DNA from: an uncultured Sulfitobacter sp.
GTDB lineage: Bacteria > Pseudomonadota > Alphaproteobacteria > Rhodobacterales > Rhodobacteraceae
Length of the DNA: 64,000 bases
NCBI GenBank assembly: GCA_938003685.1
Contig: CALKXT010000160.1
Span: forward strand, 1 to 64,000
Direction: 5' to 3'
Shown one piece after another: positions 21,001 to 29,289 of this stretch. The notes under the pieces were generated by a model. That model had not been told where the DNA came from, ran no database searches, and was given only the letters and a program-made list of their open reading frames with translations. The translations under genes and the position numbers were made by a program. How positions within the stretch are numbered: position 1 is the first letter of the stretch; every line of letters begins with the position of its first letter.

Positions 21001-21037
21001 GCATAAGTTGCTGCATCCTGATTTTCGTATCCGTCAT
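18011..21037 (-). CDS. Three-domain fusion: APH-type kinase, M23 peptidase-like domain, class III aminotransferase/phospholyase
   Basis: 1008-residue protein. Residues about 1-340 are an aminoglycoside/choline-kinase-like fold with catalytic [10 protein letters not shown] (204-213) and the metal motif IDLGD (228-232). Residues about 390-560 are an M23 (lysostaphin-like) domain with a complete zinc set: H439 and D443 in HLAVD, YGHLD near 492, and HVHVQL (H530, H532). Residues about 590-1008 are a class III PLP aminotransferase with [27 protein letters not shown] and Schiff-base lysine K852 ([12 protein letters not shown]). The kinase plus lyase pairing is that of hydroxylysine kinase and the AGXT2L-type ammoniophospholyases, where an amino alcohol is phosphorylated and then eliminated. 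The role of the M23 domain is unknown. It is downstream of a MarR gene on the same strand, 130 bp away. Confidence 0.88.
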   Translation of the reverse strand: MTDTKIRMQQLMHWQAALSEQWGIAADLSQLDGEYDLNFLAKSHLGEGYILKVMRVGCKAWLVDMQVKAFEHITAQQPQLPCPVVIRTTNNEPLLTLLDENGKERLVWVLEQLPGQCYAHAEPKCDSLIHEIGRVLGGSALALSNFQHESLARDFKWDLMRADWIKNQIPCITDPVRRDIVVDIYAQFEAMKPNLLALPNQAIHNDANDYNIMVTGTLDDPRHISGLIDLGDMCAAPRICDLAIAAAYIVLDHAKPQSAIAALVAGYHEAYPLTTAEVDMVWTLLRTRLAVSVVNSTLMAVENPDDPYVTISQAPAWRFLENIVIHGGLLNARLRAACHLPVVDGADRVHAWLEQQRGSFAPLMGQGLMDAPIGSLSVENSIWPQNPFHMPLEEAARVGEEFEDHGRIWLGYYHEPRLIYAEAVFRNGPWKASDRRTVHLAVDIFASAGVPMFAPLRGEVFVAEYRAGHLDYGGIIILRHETSEGDPFYTLYGHLDPEFLDRLTLGQVIEKGEEFCRLGDPSMNGGWAPHVHVQLALTTEGIEADWPGVGDPDEMYLWRAVCPNPAALLNLPDDKVRYFPTEKEDILKDRKMHFGGNLSLSYADPLMLVRGWKHHLFDEWGRPYLDAYNNVPHVGHAHPRIQAVAADQLKRINSNTRYLHPAQTAFADKILSKLPDHLEVCYFVNSGTEANELALRLARAHTGAKGMITPDHGYHGNTTGAVDISAYKFNKPGGVGQADWVELVEIADDYRGSFQRNDPDRAQKFADLVDPAIASLNRKGQGVAGFIAETFPSVGGQIIPPKGYLTAVYDKIRAVGGVCIADEVQTGLGRLGDHYFGFEYQNVLPDIVVMGKPIGNGHPLGVLVTTREIANSFDNGIEFFSTFGGSTLSCRVGHEVLNIVDDEGLQENARVVGGQLMAGLKSLETKYDCIGDVRGMGLFLGVELIHPDGSEATKICTYVKNRMRDHRILIGSEGPKDNILKIRPPLTIECEDAMMITTVLDQILSEID

Positions 21038-21167
21038 GATCCACCAATATGCCTTAGATTACATCCTATTGTGATGGTCATGCTGCTCCCCACTGTCAAG
21101 AAACGAACGGCATAGCATTGGTCATATGGACTAACGTGGGCCGGCATGGATGAGGTTTGAGTACTCT

Positions 21168-21713
21168 TTATAATGCGTTGTTTTGTTCGTGGCAGATGAG
21201 AGAAGTTTCATCCTGAGTAAGAGATTCTGACAAAAGCCTACAGAAACCGCCAGGATTATCCGCCTCAAAATGTATGCATGTGTTGCACACACCAAAAGTG
21301 CGACCATTATTTTGCTTTAAGAATACTTTAAGTATCTCCGTAAGTGTCGTCTGAAGCGCTAGTTTTTGATGCTCATTCAGATCGGATATACTTTGCTCAA
21401 GGCCGCCGCTAAACTGCGTGATTTCCCTACCTTTAACCGTCAGTTCAAAGCTGATTGCCCGCTTATCCAGTGCCGAACGACGCTCTGAGACATAGCCCTT
21501 TTGCAGCAACGACTTGAAAGACTGAGAGATCGTGCCCCGCGTTGTGCCCAAATATTCCGCAACATGAGATGGGCTTTTTGAGAAGCGATTTGCGCGACCA
21601 AGATAAGCCAAAACTGCACGCTGCGTCGGATTCAGATCACCACCCCATGCAGACGCCGCATCAAGGCGCGCTAATCGGTTAATGAGTTCACGAATGTGTA
21701 ATTGCTTTTCCAT
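21168..21713 (-). CDS. MarR-family regulator with C-terminal four-cysteine tail
   Basis: 181 residues. The first 135 form a MarR-type winged helix (LNPTQRAVLAYLGRANR, then HVAEYLGTTRGTISQSFKSLLQKGYV, then the wing RRSALDKRAISFELT). The last 40 residues add a C-x2-C-x11-C-x15-C pattern (C143, C146, C158, C174) that suggests a bound metal, iron-sulfur cluster or redox switch; ordinary MarR proteins lack it. It is divergent from the secreted-protein and redoxin genes across an operator-like palindrome, so it probably represses them and itself. The redoxin neighbour supports a redox signal. The effector is inference. Confidence 0.85.
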   Translation of the reverse strand: MEKQLHIRELINRLARLDAASAWGGDLNPTQRAVLAYLGRANRFSKSPSHVAEYLGTTRGTISQSFKSLLQKGYVSERRSALDKRAISFELTVKGREITQFSGGLEQSISDLNEHQKLALQTTLTEILKVFLKQNNGRTFGVCNTCIHFEADNPGGFCRLLSESLTQDETSLICHEQNNAL

Positions 21714-21720
21714 GACAATT

Positions 21721-21767
21721 TAGTAGCGACTCGAAATAATGATTGCAATAGTTTCGACTCGCTACTA
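21721..21767. promoter_or_regulatory. MarR operator candidate, near-perfect inverted repeat
   Basis: TAGTAGCGACTCGAAA (21721-21736) and TTTCGACTCGCTACTA (21752-21767) are inverted copies matching at 15 of 16 positions, separated by 15 bases. The repeat begins 7 bp upstream of the MarR ATG (21713) and ends 32 bp before the divergent ATG (21800). This is the expected place for an autoregulatory MarR site controlling both directions. Confidence 0.75.
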
Positions 21768-21799
21768 GTTGTGTTGTAGGAACTTTGAAAGGAAAAACC

Positions 21800-22558
21800 A
21801 TGAAACACCCTCTCTTCTACATCACTACAACTTTAGCGCTGGTCAGCACTTGCGCTTGGGCTGACGGCGATCAATCGCATGCTATCGCACAAGACGGCGC
21901 AATCCTGTCAAAGGCAGATCAGTCAAAGATCTCAGCCTTTGATATCCTAGGAGCCCACGCACACCGCAAAGGTAATGTGGTGACATTTCACATGACAACC
22001 AGTGGGGTTGCCGGGGCAGAAGTGCCTGCCGCGACAGGCACCCTTGGTCGAGCAAGTGTTCTGTCCTACGTATGGCCGACCTCGCTTGATCCTTCGGCTG
22101 TTGGTTTTGAAGGTGGGACTGGCATTCTAGCTTTAGCCGCAACCAGCCATCCAGATTTTGACGACACACCCCTTTATGATGAGAACAACGATGGGGACCC
22201 CTCAAACGATGGTGTAATCTGGCACAGTCATTGGGTTGTTTTGACGCCGACCGAAGCATGTGGACCCGGCGCTTTGGCTGTGCGCGACATCCCAGATGGT
22301 GAGACCCCAAAACTGCCAGCTACATGGCCTGGTCTGCCGATATTTTTGGACAGTCCGGGTTTTTCACCACTTTTTGATGGCCCTGAAATTACCATCAATG
22401 CTGCATTCAGCAGCAACGTGACTCTGGAGGATGTAGCTTATGATGGGGTCACTGCAGCTCTTCGTGTAAATGCGAACATTCATTCGCCTCTACTTTGTGT
22501 GGTCGACGTCTTTGATGTGGCCTCTGGCGATCTGAGCCTGCCGGGAAAATTGAAATGA
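21800..22558 (+). CDS. Secreted protein of unknown function
   Basis: 252 residues with a clear signal peptide (MKHPLFYITTTLALVSTCAWA, cleavage near residue 21). The mature part has no family I recognise. It has an Asp/Asn-rich loop (YDENNDGDPSNDG, near residue 130) that looks like a calcium-binding loop, a following WHSHWVVL stretch, and two cysteines (in EACGPG and LLCVVD). I chose ATG 21800, after AAAGGAA, over a TTG at 21785. It is transcribed away from the MarR gene and is followed by a terminator-like hairpin, then the redoxin gene. A periplasmic redox or metal-related job is only suggested by the neighbours. Confidence 0.8.
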   Translation: MKHPLFYITTTLALVSTCAWADGDQSHAIAQDGAILSKADQSKISAFDILGAHAHRKGNVVTFHMTTSGVAGAEVPAATGTLGRASVLSYVWPTSLDPSAVGFEGGTGILALAATSHPDFDDTPLYDENNDGDPSNDGVIWHSHWVVLTPTEACGPGALAVRDIPDGETPKLPATWPGLPIFLDSPGFSPLFDGPEITINAAFSSNVTLEDVAYDGVTAALRVNANIHSPLLCVVDVFDVASGDLSLPGKLK

Positions 22559-22566
22559 TGATCCAT

Positions 22567-22602
22567 AGAGGCCGTATGTTTTGCGGCCTCTTATCTTTTT
22601 TG
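22567..22602 (+). terminator. Rho-independent terminator after the secreted-protein gene
   Basis: Stem AGAGGCCG / CGGCCTCT, 9-base loop, followed by TATCTTTTTT. Sits 8 bp after the stop and 18 bp before the redoxin ATG, so redoxin expression may depend on read-through. Confidence 0.8.
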
Positions 22603-22620
22603 ACCTAAGGACCTAAACTT

Positions 22621-23121
22621 ATGAACATCCCTCAGCTTCACGTTTCCCAATGGTTCAACACAGATCAGGACATTACCCTCTCCTCCCTTCTGGGTAAAGT
22701 TGTCGTCGTTGAGGTATTCCAAATGTTATGTCCGGGCTGTGTTTTGCATGGTTTGCCCTTGGCAAATAAAGTGCGTCATTGTTTCTCACATGAGACAGTT
22801 GCAGTCATTGGGTTACACAGTGTTTTTGAACATCATTCGGCGATGACACCTGTTTCCTTGAAGGCGTTCCTGCAAGAATACCGGATTACTTTTCCAGTAG
22901 GTGTGGATATGCCCGGAAAAGGTGTACTCCCAAAAACAATGGAAGCGTTTGCTTTGCGTGGAACACCCAGCATGTTGGTATTCGACAAAGAGGGTGCCCT
23001 GCGCGCGCACCATTTCGGAGACGTATCGGAGATCGCCTTGGGCTCAGAGATTGCAACGCTTCTTAGTGAGCGTCCAAACGCATCAATCAGCAATAAGTCC
23101 GCCGTTACACAGGGCATGTAA
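22621..23121 (+). CDS. Thioredoxin-fold redoxin with CPGC motif
   Basis: 166-residue AhpC/TSA- or TlpA-like redoxin. The active site is C37-P-G-C40 in FQMLCPGCVLHGLP, and the fold markers GKVVVVEVF, the PVGVDMPGKG region and the cis-proline loop RGTPSMLVFDKEG are present. There is no signal peptide, so it is cytosolic. It is the second gene downstream of the MarR-controlled promoter. Likely role: thiol reduction or peroxide handling under the MarR regulator, by context. Confidence 0.85.
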   Translation: MNIPQLHVSQWFNTDQDITLSSLLGKVVVVEVFQMLCPGCVLHGLPLANKVRHCFSHETVAVIGLHSVFEHHSAMTPVSLKAFLQEYRITFPVGVDMPGKGVLPKTMEAFALRGTPSMLVFDKEGALRAHHFGDVSEIALGSEIATLLSERPNASISNKSAVTQGM

Positions 23122-23450
23122 ACTTCATAGGGTATTATCTGTGTCCATGAAGCCAAGGTTTGAAATTCGCACTTCTCTTTGTGGGTTACTGAGATGCGGC
23201 GTTTCTATTTTACTCTTTGCATGGGCGATGTTGGGTTTGGCACCTAGTGCAGCTGGTGTTATATTTGATACGCGAAAGTCCTTATCTTACCTGCATTCTT
23301 GAAGAACTGGATGAGCGACAAAAAATAGATGAAGGCCTTCACCCATAAGCGCTTGTATTCCGTCTTTGTCCACAATCCATGCTTTCCCATCTACAGGCGG
23401 TGAAACGAAGCATAACAAATCCGATCGGTAGCAGCAAAAAGATGTCCAAC
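23122..23450. other. Junction region before the resumed flagellar locus
   Basis: Gap between redoxin and the stop of fliP. A plus-strand frame 23147-23302 could encode a 51-residue peptide (MKPRFEIRTSLCGLL start, then one hydrophobic helix), but there is no clear ribosome site and it may be a truncated exported protein. The rest shows nothing recognisable. This is one edge of the non-flagellar insert. Confidence 0.4.
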
Positions 23451-24200
23451 TTAAAAGTAACTACGCACTAGGCTACCTGCGATCAAACTCCATCCATCTG
23501 CCACGACAAAGAACGCAAGTTTAAAGGGTAAGGATACAACGGCTGGCGGTACCATCATCATGCCCATGGACATCAAGATCGCAGCTACAACTAGGTCAAT
23601 GATCAAGAACGGTAAAAAAACTAAAAACCCAATTTGGAAGGCCCTGGAGATTTCTGATAATAAAAAGCTTGGGATCAATACAGAAAGAGGCGCGTCTGGC
23701 GTAGGCGTTGCATCAATTGTGTCCGGCCGAAGTTCGGCCATTGCAAAGAATGTATCGGGGTCCAGTCGTGCGGCCATAAAAATGCGGAAAGGTTCTAAGG
23801 TCCGCATAAAAGCTGTTTCAACATCGATCAACTCATTCGTGAGTGGTTCGATTCCGTTTTGCCAGGCCGCAGTAAAAACTGGCTCCATGATGAAATAGGT
23901 CAAAAACAAAGCAAGACTAACAATCAACATATTTGGGGGCGATTGCTGCAAGCCTATCGCTTGTCGCAATATCGACAGAACTGTAATCAGGAAAGGAAAA
24001 CACGTCACCATGATAGCCAGGCCCGGTGCCAAACTGAGCACCGTGATCAATGCGAATAATTGTATCGTGCGCGCACTGATGGATCCATCATCACCCCAAG
24101 AAACGGACAAGTCTTGAGCCCCACTTGCACTTGGCAATAACAACAACACACTAACCATAAGCAAGAAAGCTGTTACGTGGATTGGAATTGAAACCCTCAT
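23451..24200 (-). CDS. fliP: Flagellar export gate protein FliP
   Basis: Integral membrane component of the flagellar type III export gate. The 249-residue product has a signal-like N-terminus, then LALITVLSLAPGLAIMVTCF-type helix pair, the conserved RQAIGLQQSPPNMLIVSLALFLT region, and the C-terminal MSMGMMMVPPAVVSLPFKL helix diagnostic of FliP. It overlaps fliN by four bases. It is the last gene of the fliF-fliH-fliN-fliP operon. Confidence 0.95.
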   Translation of the reverse strand: MRVSIPIHVTAFLLMVSVLLLLPSASGAQDLSVSWGDDGSISARTIQLFALITVLSLAPGLAIMVTCFPFLITVLSILRQAIGLQQSPPNMLIVSLALFLTYFIMEPVFTAAWQNGIEPLTNELIDVETAFMRTLEPFRIFMAARLDPDTFFAMAELRPDTIDATPTPDAPLSVLIPSFLLSEISRAFQIGFLVFLPFLIIDLVVAAILMSMGMMMVPPAVVSLPFKLAFFVVADGWSLIAGSLVRSYF

Positions 24201-24490
24201 AGGTTTTTTTGCAGATCAACAATTTCTGTCAATCGGACAACCAATTGACCATTTGCATCTCCTTCTTGCTCTTCGAGCATTCCACGCGCGATCAGACGCT
24301 CACCCACGTAAAGTTCAACCGGGTCATCAACACGACTATCCAAAGTGAGCACAGCATTCTCACCAAGCATGACCAAGTCACGGATCAAAGGGCGCGCTTT
24401 GCCAACACATACGTTGACCTCAATCGGAACTGACGTGAACGGATTTGTTGGGTCCGCTGCGGGCGGGGCGGCGTTGGATGTATCAGCCAT
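24197..24490 (-). CDS. fliN: Flagellar switch protein FliN
   Basis: C-ring component at the base of the motor, 97 residues. The SpoA domain spans VPIEVNVCVGKARPLIRDL to the VELYVGERLIARG and VVRLTEIVDL regions. It is shorter than enterobacterial FliN because the N-terminal extension is minimal. It starts one base after the upstream fliH-like stop and overlaps fliP. FliM, its usual partner, is not in the window. Confidence 0.92.
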   Translation of the reverse strand: MADTSNAAPPAADPTNPFTSVPIEVNVCVGKARPLIRDLVMLGENAVLTLDSRVDDPVELYVGERLIARGMLEEQEGDANGQLVVRLTEIVDLQKNL

Positions 24491-24491
24491 C

Positions 24492-25082
24492 TTACGTTTC
24501 CTGTTCTATTTCCTGAAAGAATGCGTCAAGCGCATCTGAAATACCGGATGTCACAGCATCCAGATTGATCTCGCGTTCTTGCTGGTTAACGCGCAGATAA
24601 ACTTGACCATCCCCAAGCGCGGGTTCAGCCGTGACCATGAAGGGTACATTTGTGCTATCGTGCAGGATCTCGTTCAGAGCATCGAGATTTGCCGGTGCTA
24701 CAGCGATTTCGATCGCATTGTCTGCCTGACCTCTCATAAGATCCGACATCTGCGTTAAGATATGAGCACCAATTATCTTGGTGCGCAAATCCGGCAACAA
24801 CTTTGTGACGATTTGCGACAACAAAGGCTGCATTGAACTGCTGAGCTTGCTGTAAGCTTCGTGATAAGTAAAAGACATGTCTTGCAAATTTTGCGCAAAA
24901 TCTGTGGCAACTCTATCGCGGGCAGTTTCATGTGCTCTTACAGCATCTTCCCAACCGGCTTGATAGCCTTCCTCAAAGAATTGTAACTTTGCGTCATCGC
25001 CCGACTCTTCAGTCAAACCTTTAGTCGTATCACCGTTTTCTGTCAGGGCGGCAAAATCATGGTAGCGGTGGGAAAGCGACAT
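24492..25082 (-). CDS. fliH: FliH-like flagellar export ATPase regulator
   Basis: 196-residue acidic, helix-rich protein in the place of fliH: directly after fliF (ATGA overlap) and before fliN. Features fit FliH: N-terminal disordered part, a central helical stretch with FFEEGYQAGWEDAVRAHETA, and a C-terminal globular half (LRTKIIGAHILTQMSDL, then VYLRVNQQEREINLD). FliH holds the FliI ATPase in the cytosol. Sequence identity to classic FliH is low, so the call rests partly on context. Confidence 0.75.
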   Translation of the reverse strand: MSLSHRYHDFAALTENGDTTKGLTEESGDDAKLQFFEEGYQAGWEDAVRAHETARDRVATDFAQNLQDMSFTYHEAYSKLSSSMQPLLSQIVTKLLPDLRTKIIGAHILTQMSDLMRGQADNAIEIAVAPANLDALNEILHDSTNVPFMVTAEPALGDGQVYLRVNQQEREINLDAVTSGISDALDAFFQEIEQET

Positions 25083-26716
25083 CAGACGCTCTCCTCTTTA
25101 TCTTCCAGCCAGCTACGCAGAATCTCGACAGTCTCTTCCTGCCGTTCTCCAATCATACTGCGCAAACGATCAACCGGATCAGTCGAGCCCCCCCCCATCA
25201 TTGGAAGGTCAGGCAAATCACCCAAACCCTGTGCTATCGGTAAATCTGTCGGTAAGACGGGCAGATCATATTCATCGCTAGCCAGCTCTCCAGAAAGTGC
25301 TGTGCCAGCTGATGCGGTATCCGTGCTTGTAGCGCTTGCAGGTAATGCGGGTAGGGTATCGATTTCCGCGCTTGGCTGCTTAGATAGCACCGGCTTGACC
25401 ACAAAGAGACCCAGAATGAGAGTCACAAGGGCTAACACAATCATCTGAATGGCGGACATCAAATCCAGATCAAATTTATCCAACAACGAAGTACCTGCGA
25501 TTGTACCACTGGGCGCAACCGCCTGTAGTTGCATGGACTTAATCGTAATAATGTCACCCCTTGCTTCATCAAAACCTACTGCCGAGGAAACCAATTCACG
25601 TAATGCAGAAAGCTCTGCTTCGGCACGCGGCGCTGGCACTTGCTGGCCTTCGGCATTGGCTATCGTCGGCTCGTTGACCAAAACCGCAACGGTCACCCGT
25701 TTGATAGCACCCGGCGCGCGAACGACCTCACGCTCTGTTTCTGAAACTTCGTAGTTTATCCGCTCACGTGTCTCTGTATTTTGTGAGGAAGAACTGTCGC
25801 CTGCACCACCACCCTCCTGATCAGGCAGGTTACTGGCTACTGTGACGTCACCGCCGCCAGCATCCTTGGAAGTGTTGTTACGTTCTTCAGTATCTGTGCT
25901 GATCGCCACACGGCTTTCAGGATCAAACCGACGCTCACGTAAGGATTCGCTTTCAGTCACAGTATCAACACTGACCTCAACGACCGCGTTGCCAAAACCG
26001 ACGCGGGCTTCAAGTAACCTCTGGACCCGCTCACGCAATACTTGTGCTTTGTCATCCCCACCAATGGCTGGCACCACATCTTCATTCTGACCAATCAATG
26101 ACCCATTTGCATCAATAACTGCGACATCATCAGGGGATAACCCAGCGACAGCAGAAGCAACGAGGTAACGTACTGCCTTGGCCTGCGTTGCGGTCACACC
26201 ACCGCCATTCGGCGTTATCGAAACTGACGCCTTTGGCGTAACTCCGCGCTGAAATGGGTTCGAGCCTGTGCTGGCGATATGTACCCGAGCCATGGAAATT
26301 TGAGGATTTGCAACTATTGTTCGAGCAAGCTCACCTTCTTTCGCACGCCAATACGCGGCATCAAACATCTGCGAAGTAGTGCCAAACCCTGTTAGGCTGT
26401 CCAATAACTCGTATCCGCGATTTCCATTTGCAGGCAAACCTTCACTGGCCAAGGTTAGCCGTAGCTGATCACGGTCTTGCGAATCGACGAAAATAGATCC
26501 GCCGCGGACCTCAAAAATGATACCGCGCTGTTCAAGAGAGCGCACAACGTCCCCCGCGGCACCGCTTTCAAGTCCTGCATAAAGCAAAGTCATACTTGGG
26601 GCTGTAGCCATTCGTGACATAGCCAAGATAGCCAAAAACATAAATCCCGTCGAAAGAATAACCGTAATCTGACGACGCAGATTAAGCTGCATCCAGACAT
26701 TTAGTAATTGCTGCAC
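25082..26716 (-). CDS. fliF: Flagellar MS-ring protein FliF
   Basis: Membrane ring platform of the basal body, 544 residues from the GTG at 26716, which follows GGAGGC at 26721-26726. Two membrane helices bracket the periplasmic part (near residues 15-40 and 430-455). Family marks include LYAGLESGAAGDVV, ANGNRGYELLD, YWRAKEGELARTI, VHIASTGSNPFQR and NYEVSETEREVVRAPGAIKR. The C-terminal tail, with a PVDRLRSMIGERQEETVEILRSWL end, is the FliG-binding region. The frame is open to 26785 but that extension is unlikely. A CtrA-like box lies about 63 bp upstream. Confidence 0.95.
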   Translation of the reverse strand: MQQLLNVWMQLNLRRQITVILSTGFMFLAILAMSRMATAPSMTLLYAGLESGAAGDVVRSLEQRGIIFEVRGGSIFVDSQDRDQLRLTLASEGLPANGNRGYELLDSLTGFGTTSQMFDAAYWRAKEGELARTIVANPQISMARVHIASTGSNPFQRGVTPKASVSITPNGGGVTATQAKAVRYLVASAVAGLSPDDVAVIDANGSLIGQNEDVVPAIGGDDKAQVLRERVQRLLEARVGFGNAVVEVSVDTVTESESLRERRFDPESRVAISTDTEERNNTSKDAGGGDVTVASNLPDQEGGGAGDSSSSQNTETRERINYEVSETEREVVRAPGAIKRVTVAVLVNEPTIANAEGQQVPAPRAEAELSALRELVSSAVGFDEARGDIITIKSMQLQAVAPSGTIAGTSLLDKFDLDLMSAIQMIVLALVTLILGLFVVKPVLSKQPSAEIDTLPALPASATSTDTASAGTALSGELASDEYDLPVLPTDLPIAQGLGDLPDLPMMGGGSTDPVDRLRSMIGERQEETVEILRSWLEDKEESV

Positions 26717-26777
26717 AATCGCCTCCGTCTTGCCGTGGCGTTCTGCCTGGCACTGATCACACAGATGAACGAACAGG

Positions 26778-26793
26778 CTTAACATTCGGTTAG
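26778..26793 (-). promoter_or_regulatory. CtrA-like box upstream of fliF
   Basis: On the minus strand, CTAA-N7-TTAAG, 62-77 bp before the fliF GTG and within the fliF/fliL divergent gap. Same spacing as the motB and flgE boxes. Confidence 0.35.
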
Positions 26794-26840
26794 TGCAATA
26801 GTGTCTATATCTGTTTGAAGCTCAGCAATTTGGAAACAGC

Positions 26841-27326
26841 ATGTCACAACCAGAAACAGAAATGCCCGAAGATCCTAAGAAGAGGTCAAAGCTACCTATA
26901 ATACTTGGTATTGTGCTTGCGTTGGTCGGGGCATCTGGTGGTTTTTACGCGACGTGGTCTGGCCTCATTCTAAATTCCGAATCAAAAAAAAACACGGCAG
27001 AGGAAATGCCTAGTGAGGCTAGGCCTGATGTAGCGTTTGTACCAATTGAGCCTTTGGTGATTTCACTGCGTGCCCCATCTAAATCACGTCATTTGCGATT
27101 TCGCGCCCAGTTGGAGGTTCCAGCAAAATTTCAGTCTGATGTCGAAAAATTATTACCGCGCGTTGTTGATGTTTTGAATAGCTATCTCAGGGCGCTGGAT
27201 ATGGCCGCCTTAGAAGACGCGTCAGCTTTGCTGCGGTTGCGCGCACAAATGCTAAGGCGCGTTCAAACTGTCGTTGGGCAGGGACGAATCAACGATTTGT
27301 TGATCATGGAATTTGTACTGAATTAA
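26841..27326 (+). CDS. fliL: Flagellar basal body-associated protein FliL
   Basis: Single-pass inner-membrane protein that supports stator function. 161 residues: acidic/basic cytoplasmic tail (PEDPKKRSKLP), one helix (IILGIVLALVGASGGFYATW), then the FliL periplasmic domain with VPIEPLVISL, HLRFRAQLEV and the C-terminal LLIMEFVLN. First gene of a nine-gene plus-strand run ending at 36187, divergent from fliF. Confidence 0.9.
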   Translation: MSQPETEMPEDPKKRSKLPIILGIVLALVGASGGFYATWSGLILNSESKKNTAEEMPSEARPDVAFVPIEPLVISLRAPSKSRHLRFRAQLEVPAKFQSDVEKLLPRVVDVLNSYLRALDMAALEDASALLRLRAQMLRRVQTVVGQGRINDLLIMEFVLN

Positions 27327-27335
27327 GAGGGTGAC

Positions 27336-27731
27336 ATGGAGATAATTGCAGATATTCTAATGATAGCTGGTGCGATTGGTGCTGGGTTTTATTGTTTTGT
27401 GCTTGGCCGACGGTTGAACCGATTTAATGATCTTGAAAAAGGTGTTGGTGGCGCTGTTGCCGTTTTATCTGCGCAAGTGGATGATCTAACAAAAACACTT
27501 TCAGCAGCACAGCAAACCGCAAGCAAATCTGCCGAAACATTGACGGAATTAACCGCCCGGGCAGAGGATACGTCAAGGTGTTTGGAGCTTCAAATGGCCT
27601 CATTGCATGACATTCCATCTACCTACGAACCCACTCCGCCGCATCCACAAACCCCTGCTACAAAAACGAGTCCTGTAGCGACTTCAGAACCAATGTTTGT
27701 ACGCCATCGCACAACAGGTGATGCAGCATGA
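27336..27731 (+). CDS. Flagellar-locus membrane protein of unknown function
   Basis: 131 residues: one N-terminal helix (IIADILMIAGAIGAGFYCFVLG), then a coiled-coil-like stretch (KGVGGAVAVLSAQVDDLTKTL) and a proline-rich end (TYEPTPPHPQTPATK). The layout resembles the bitopic, proline-rich flagellar positioning protein PflI of Caulobacter, but I cannot confirm homology by eye. Between fliL (9 bp gap) and the motE-like gene (4 bp overlap). Confidence 0.75.
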   Translation: MEIIADILMIAGAIGAGFYCFVLGRRLNRFNDLEKGVGGAVAVLSAQVDDLTKTLSAAQQTASKSAETLTELTARAEDTSRCLELQMASLHDIPSTYEPTPPHPQTPATKTSPVATSEPMFVRHRTTGDAA

Positions 27732-28351
27732 AAATCGTGGCTAAATCAAAGCGATTTCATCGCACGGGACGAGGGTCAGTGGCATTAATCGCGATGTTAT
27801 TGGTTACATCAGCAGTACTCCGCCTCGCATCTGGGGCAGGCACAGCAATCGCTGGCGCAGCTAACGATAGCGTCATGGAAGCAAACGAGTTGGGCGTTAA
27901 GTCCACAGCACAAAGAACGCCTTCAACTGTGTCGGCAAGCCGCGGTGAAATGAGTAAGCTTCTAATCGCACTACAAGAACGTGAAGCACGTGTTGCAAAA
28001 CGTGAAATTGAGATAAAAATTCACAGCAAAGCATTGGCAGTTGCTGGTGAGGAAATAGCGAAAAGGTTACTTTCGCTTGAAAAAGCTGAGGTGCAATTGC
28101 GTAGTACGCTAGCCTTGGCAGATGGTGCTGCAGAAGCCGATTTGGCCCGACTAACCTCAGTCTATGAAAACATGAAACCTAAAGATGCGGCCGCACTGTT
28201 TGAAATGATGGAGCCGGATTTTGCAGCTGGATTTCTGGGGCGAATGCGCCCTGATGCTGCTGCCGCCTTGATGGCAGGACTTACTCCAGATGCCGCTTAT
28301 TCAATCAGCGTTATTTTAGCCAGCCGCAATGCAAATGCCCCAAAAACCTGA
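27728..28351 (+). CDS. MotE-like flagellar protein (MgtE N-terminal domain)
   Basis: 207 residues: one N-terminal helix (GSVALIAMLLVTSAVLRLAS), a predicted coiled coil (KLLIALQEREARVAKREIEI onward) and a C-terminal MgtE-N-like module (MKPKDAAALFEMMEPDFAAG, then MRPDAAAALMAGLTPDAA). This is the make-up of MotE, the periplasmic chaperone of MotC in rhizobia and its relatives across alphaproteobacteria. It precedes motA by 68 bp. Confidence 0.8.
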   Translation: MKIVAKSKRFHRTGRGSVALIAMLLVTSAVLRLASGAGTAIAGAANDSVMEANELGVKSTAQRTPSTVSASRGEMSKLLIALQEREARVAKREIEIKIHSKALAVAGEEIAKRLLSLEKAEVQLRSTLALADGAAEADLARLTSVYENMKPKDAAALFEMMEPDFAAGFLGRMRPDAAAALMAGLTPDAAYSISVILASRNANAPKT

Positions 28352-28419
28352 TCGTTGCAGAGGCTTTCTTAACGCCTATTTGCGACAGTACCCCAGCAAC
28401 ACTTACCAGAGGGAATGAC

Positions 28420-29289
28420 ATGGTTGGTATTATTGGCATCATTACAATTTTTGTCATGGTGTTTGGCGGTTATCTTGCCGCAGGCGGAAAAATGGGGATC
28501 ATTCTTAAATCTCTTCCATTCGAATTCATTATGATTGGCGGTGCCGGGCTTGGTGCGTTTCTAATTAGTAATGATATGCCTGCGATCAAGAAAACGGTAA
28601 AAGATGTCGGTAAGGTATTTAAGGGCCCCAAGTGGAAACACGAAGATTATAGGGACCTGTTATGTCTACTTTTTGAACTGGTACGACTTGCGCGACAAAA
28701 TCCAGTCGCGATCGAGGAGCATATTGAAGCGCCTAATGACTCGGCTATTTTTCTAAACTACCCAAAAATTCTTACTGATAGTGAAGCTATCGCGCTGATT
28801 TGCGACACGATGCGGTCAGCTTCAATGAATTATGATGACCCTCATCAAGTCGAAGAGGTTTTAGAAAAACGTATGGAAGCAAATGCACATCACGCGCTGC
28901 ATTCGAGTCATGCCTTACAAACACTTGCTGACGGGCTTCCCGCACTAGGAATTGTGGCAGCAGTTTTGGGTATCATTAAAACCATGGGGTCGATTGATCA
29001 GCCGCCCGAGATATTAGGAAAACTGATCGGTGGTGCGCTTGTCGGCACTTTTTTAGGTGTTTTTCTCGCTTATGGCCTAGTCGGCCCGTTTGCAGCCAAA
29101 GTCAAAGATGTCACAGAGGAGGAAGCACATTTTTATAAGCTCATTCGGGAGGTATTGGTCGCAAACCTTCATAATCATGCTACAAATATTTGCATTGAAG
29201 TTGGTCGGCAAAATACACCATCACATTGCCGCCCCAGCTACGCAGATTTAGAAGAGGCATTGAAATCAATTAAGCAAGGTGCTGCTTGA
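28420..29289 (+). CDS. motA: Flagellar motor stator protein MotA
   Basis: Four-helix ion channel subunit of the stator, 289 residues. Marks: N-terminal MVGIIGIITIFVMVFGGYLAAGG, GGAGLGAFLISND, cytoplasmic loop with charged torque residues, then ADGLPALGIVAAVLGIIKTMG and LVGTFLGVFLAYGLVGPFA helices carrying the conserved prolines. It overlaps the TPR gene by four bases. Its partner motB is at 865, on the far side of the 16.6 kb insert. Confidence 0.96.
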   Translation: MVGIIGIITIFVMVFGGYLAAGGKMGIILKSLPFEFIMIGGAGLGAFLISNDMPAIKKTVKDVGKVFKGPKWKHEDYRDLLCLLFELVRLARQNPVAIEEHIEAPNDSAIFLNYPKILTDSEAIALICDTMRSASMNYDDPHQVEEVLEKRMEANAHHALHSSHALQTLADGLPALGIVAAVLGIIKTMGSIDQPPEILGKLIGGALVGTFLGVFLAYGLVGPFAAKVKDVTEEEAHFYKLIREVLVANLHNHATNICIEVGRQNTPSHCRPSYADLEEALKSIKQGAA

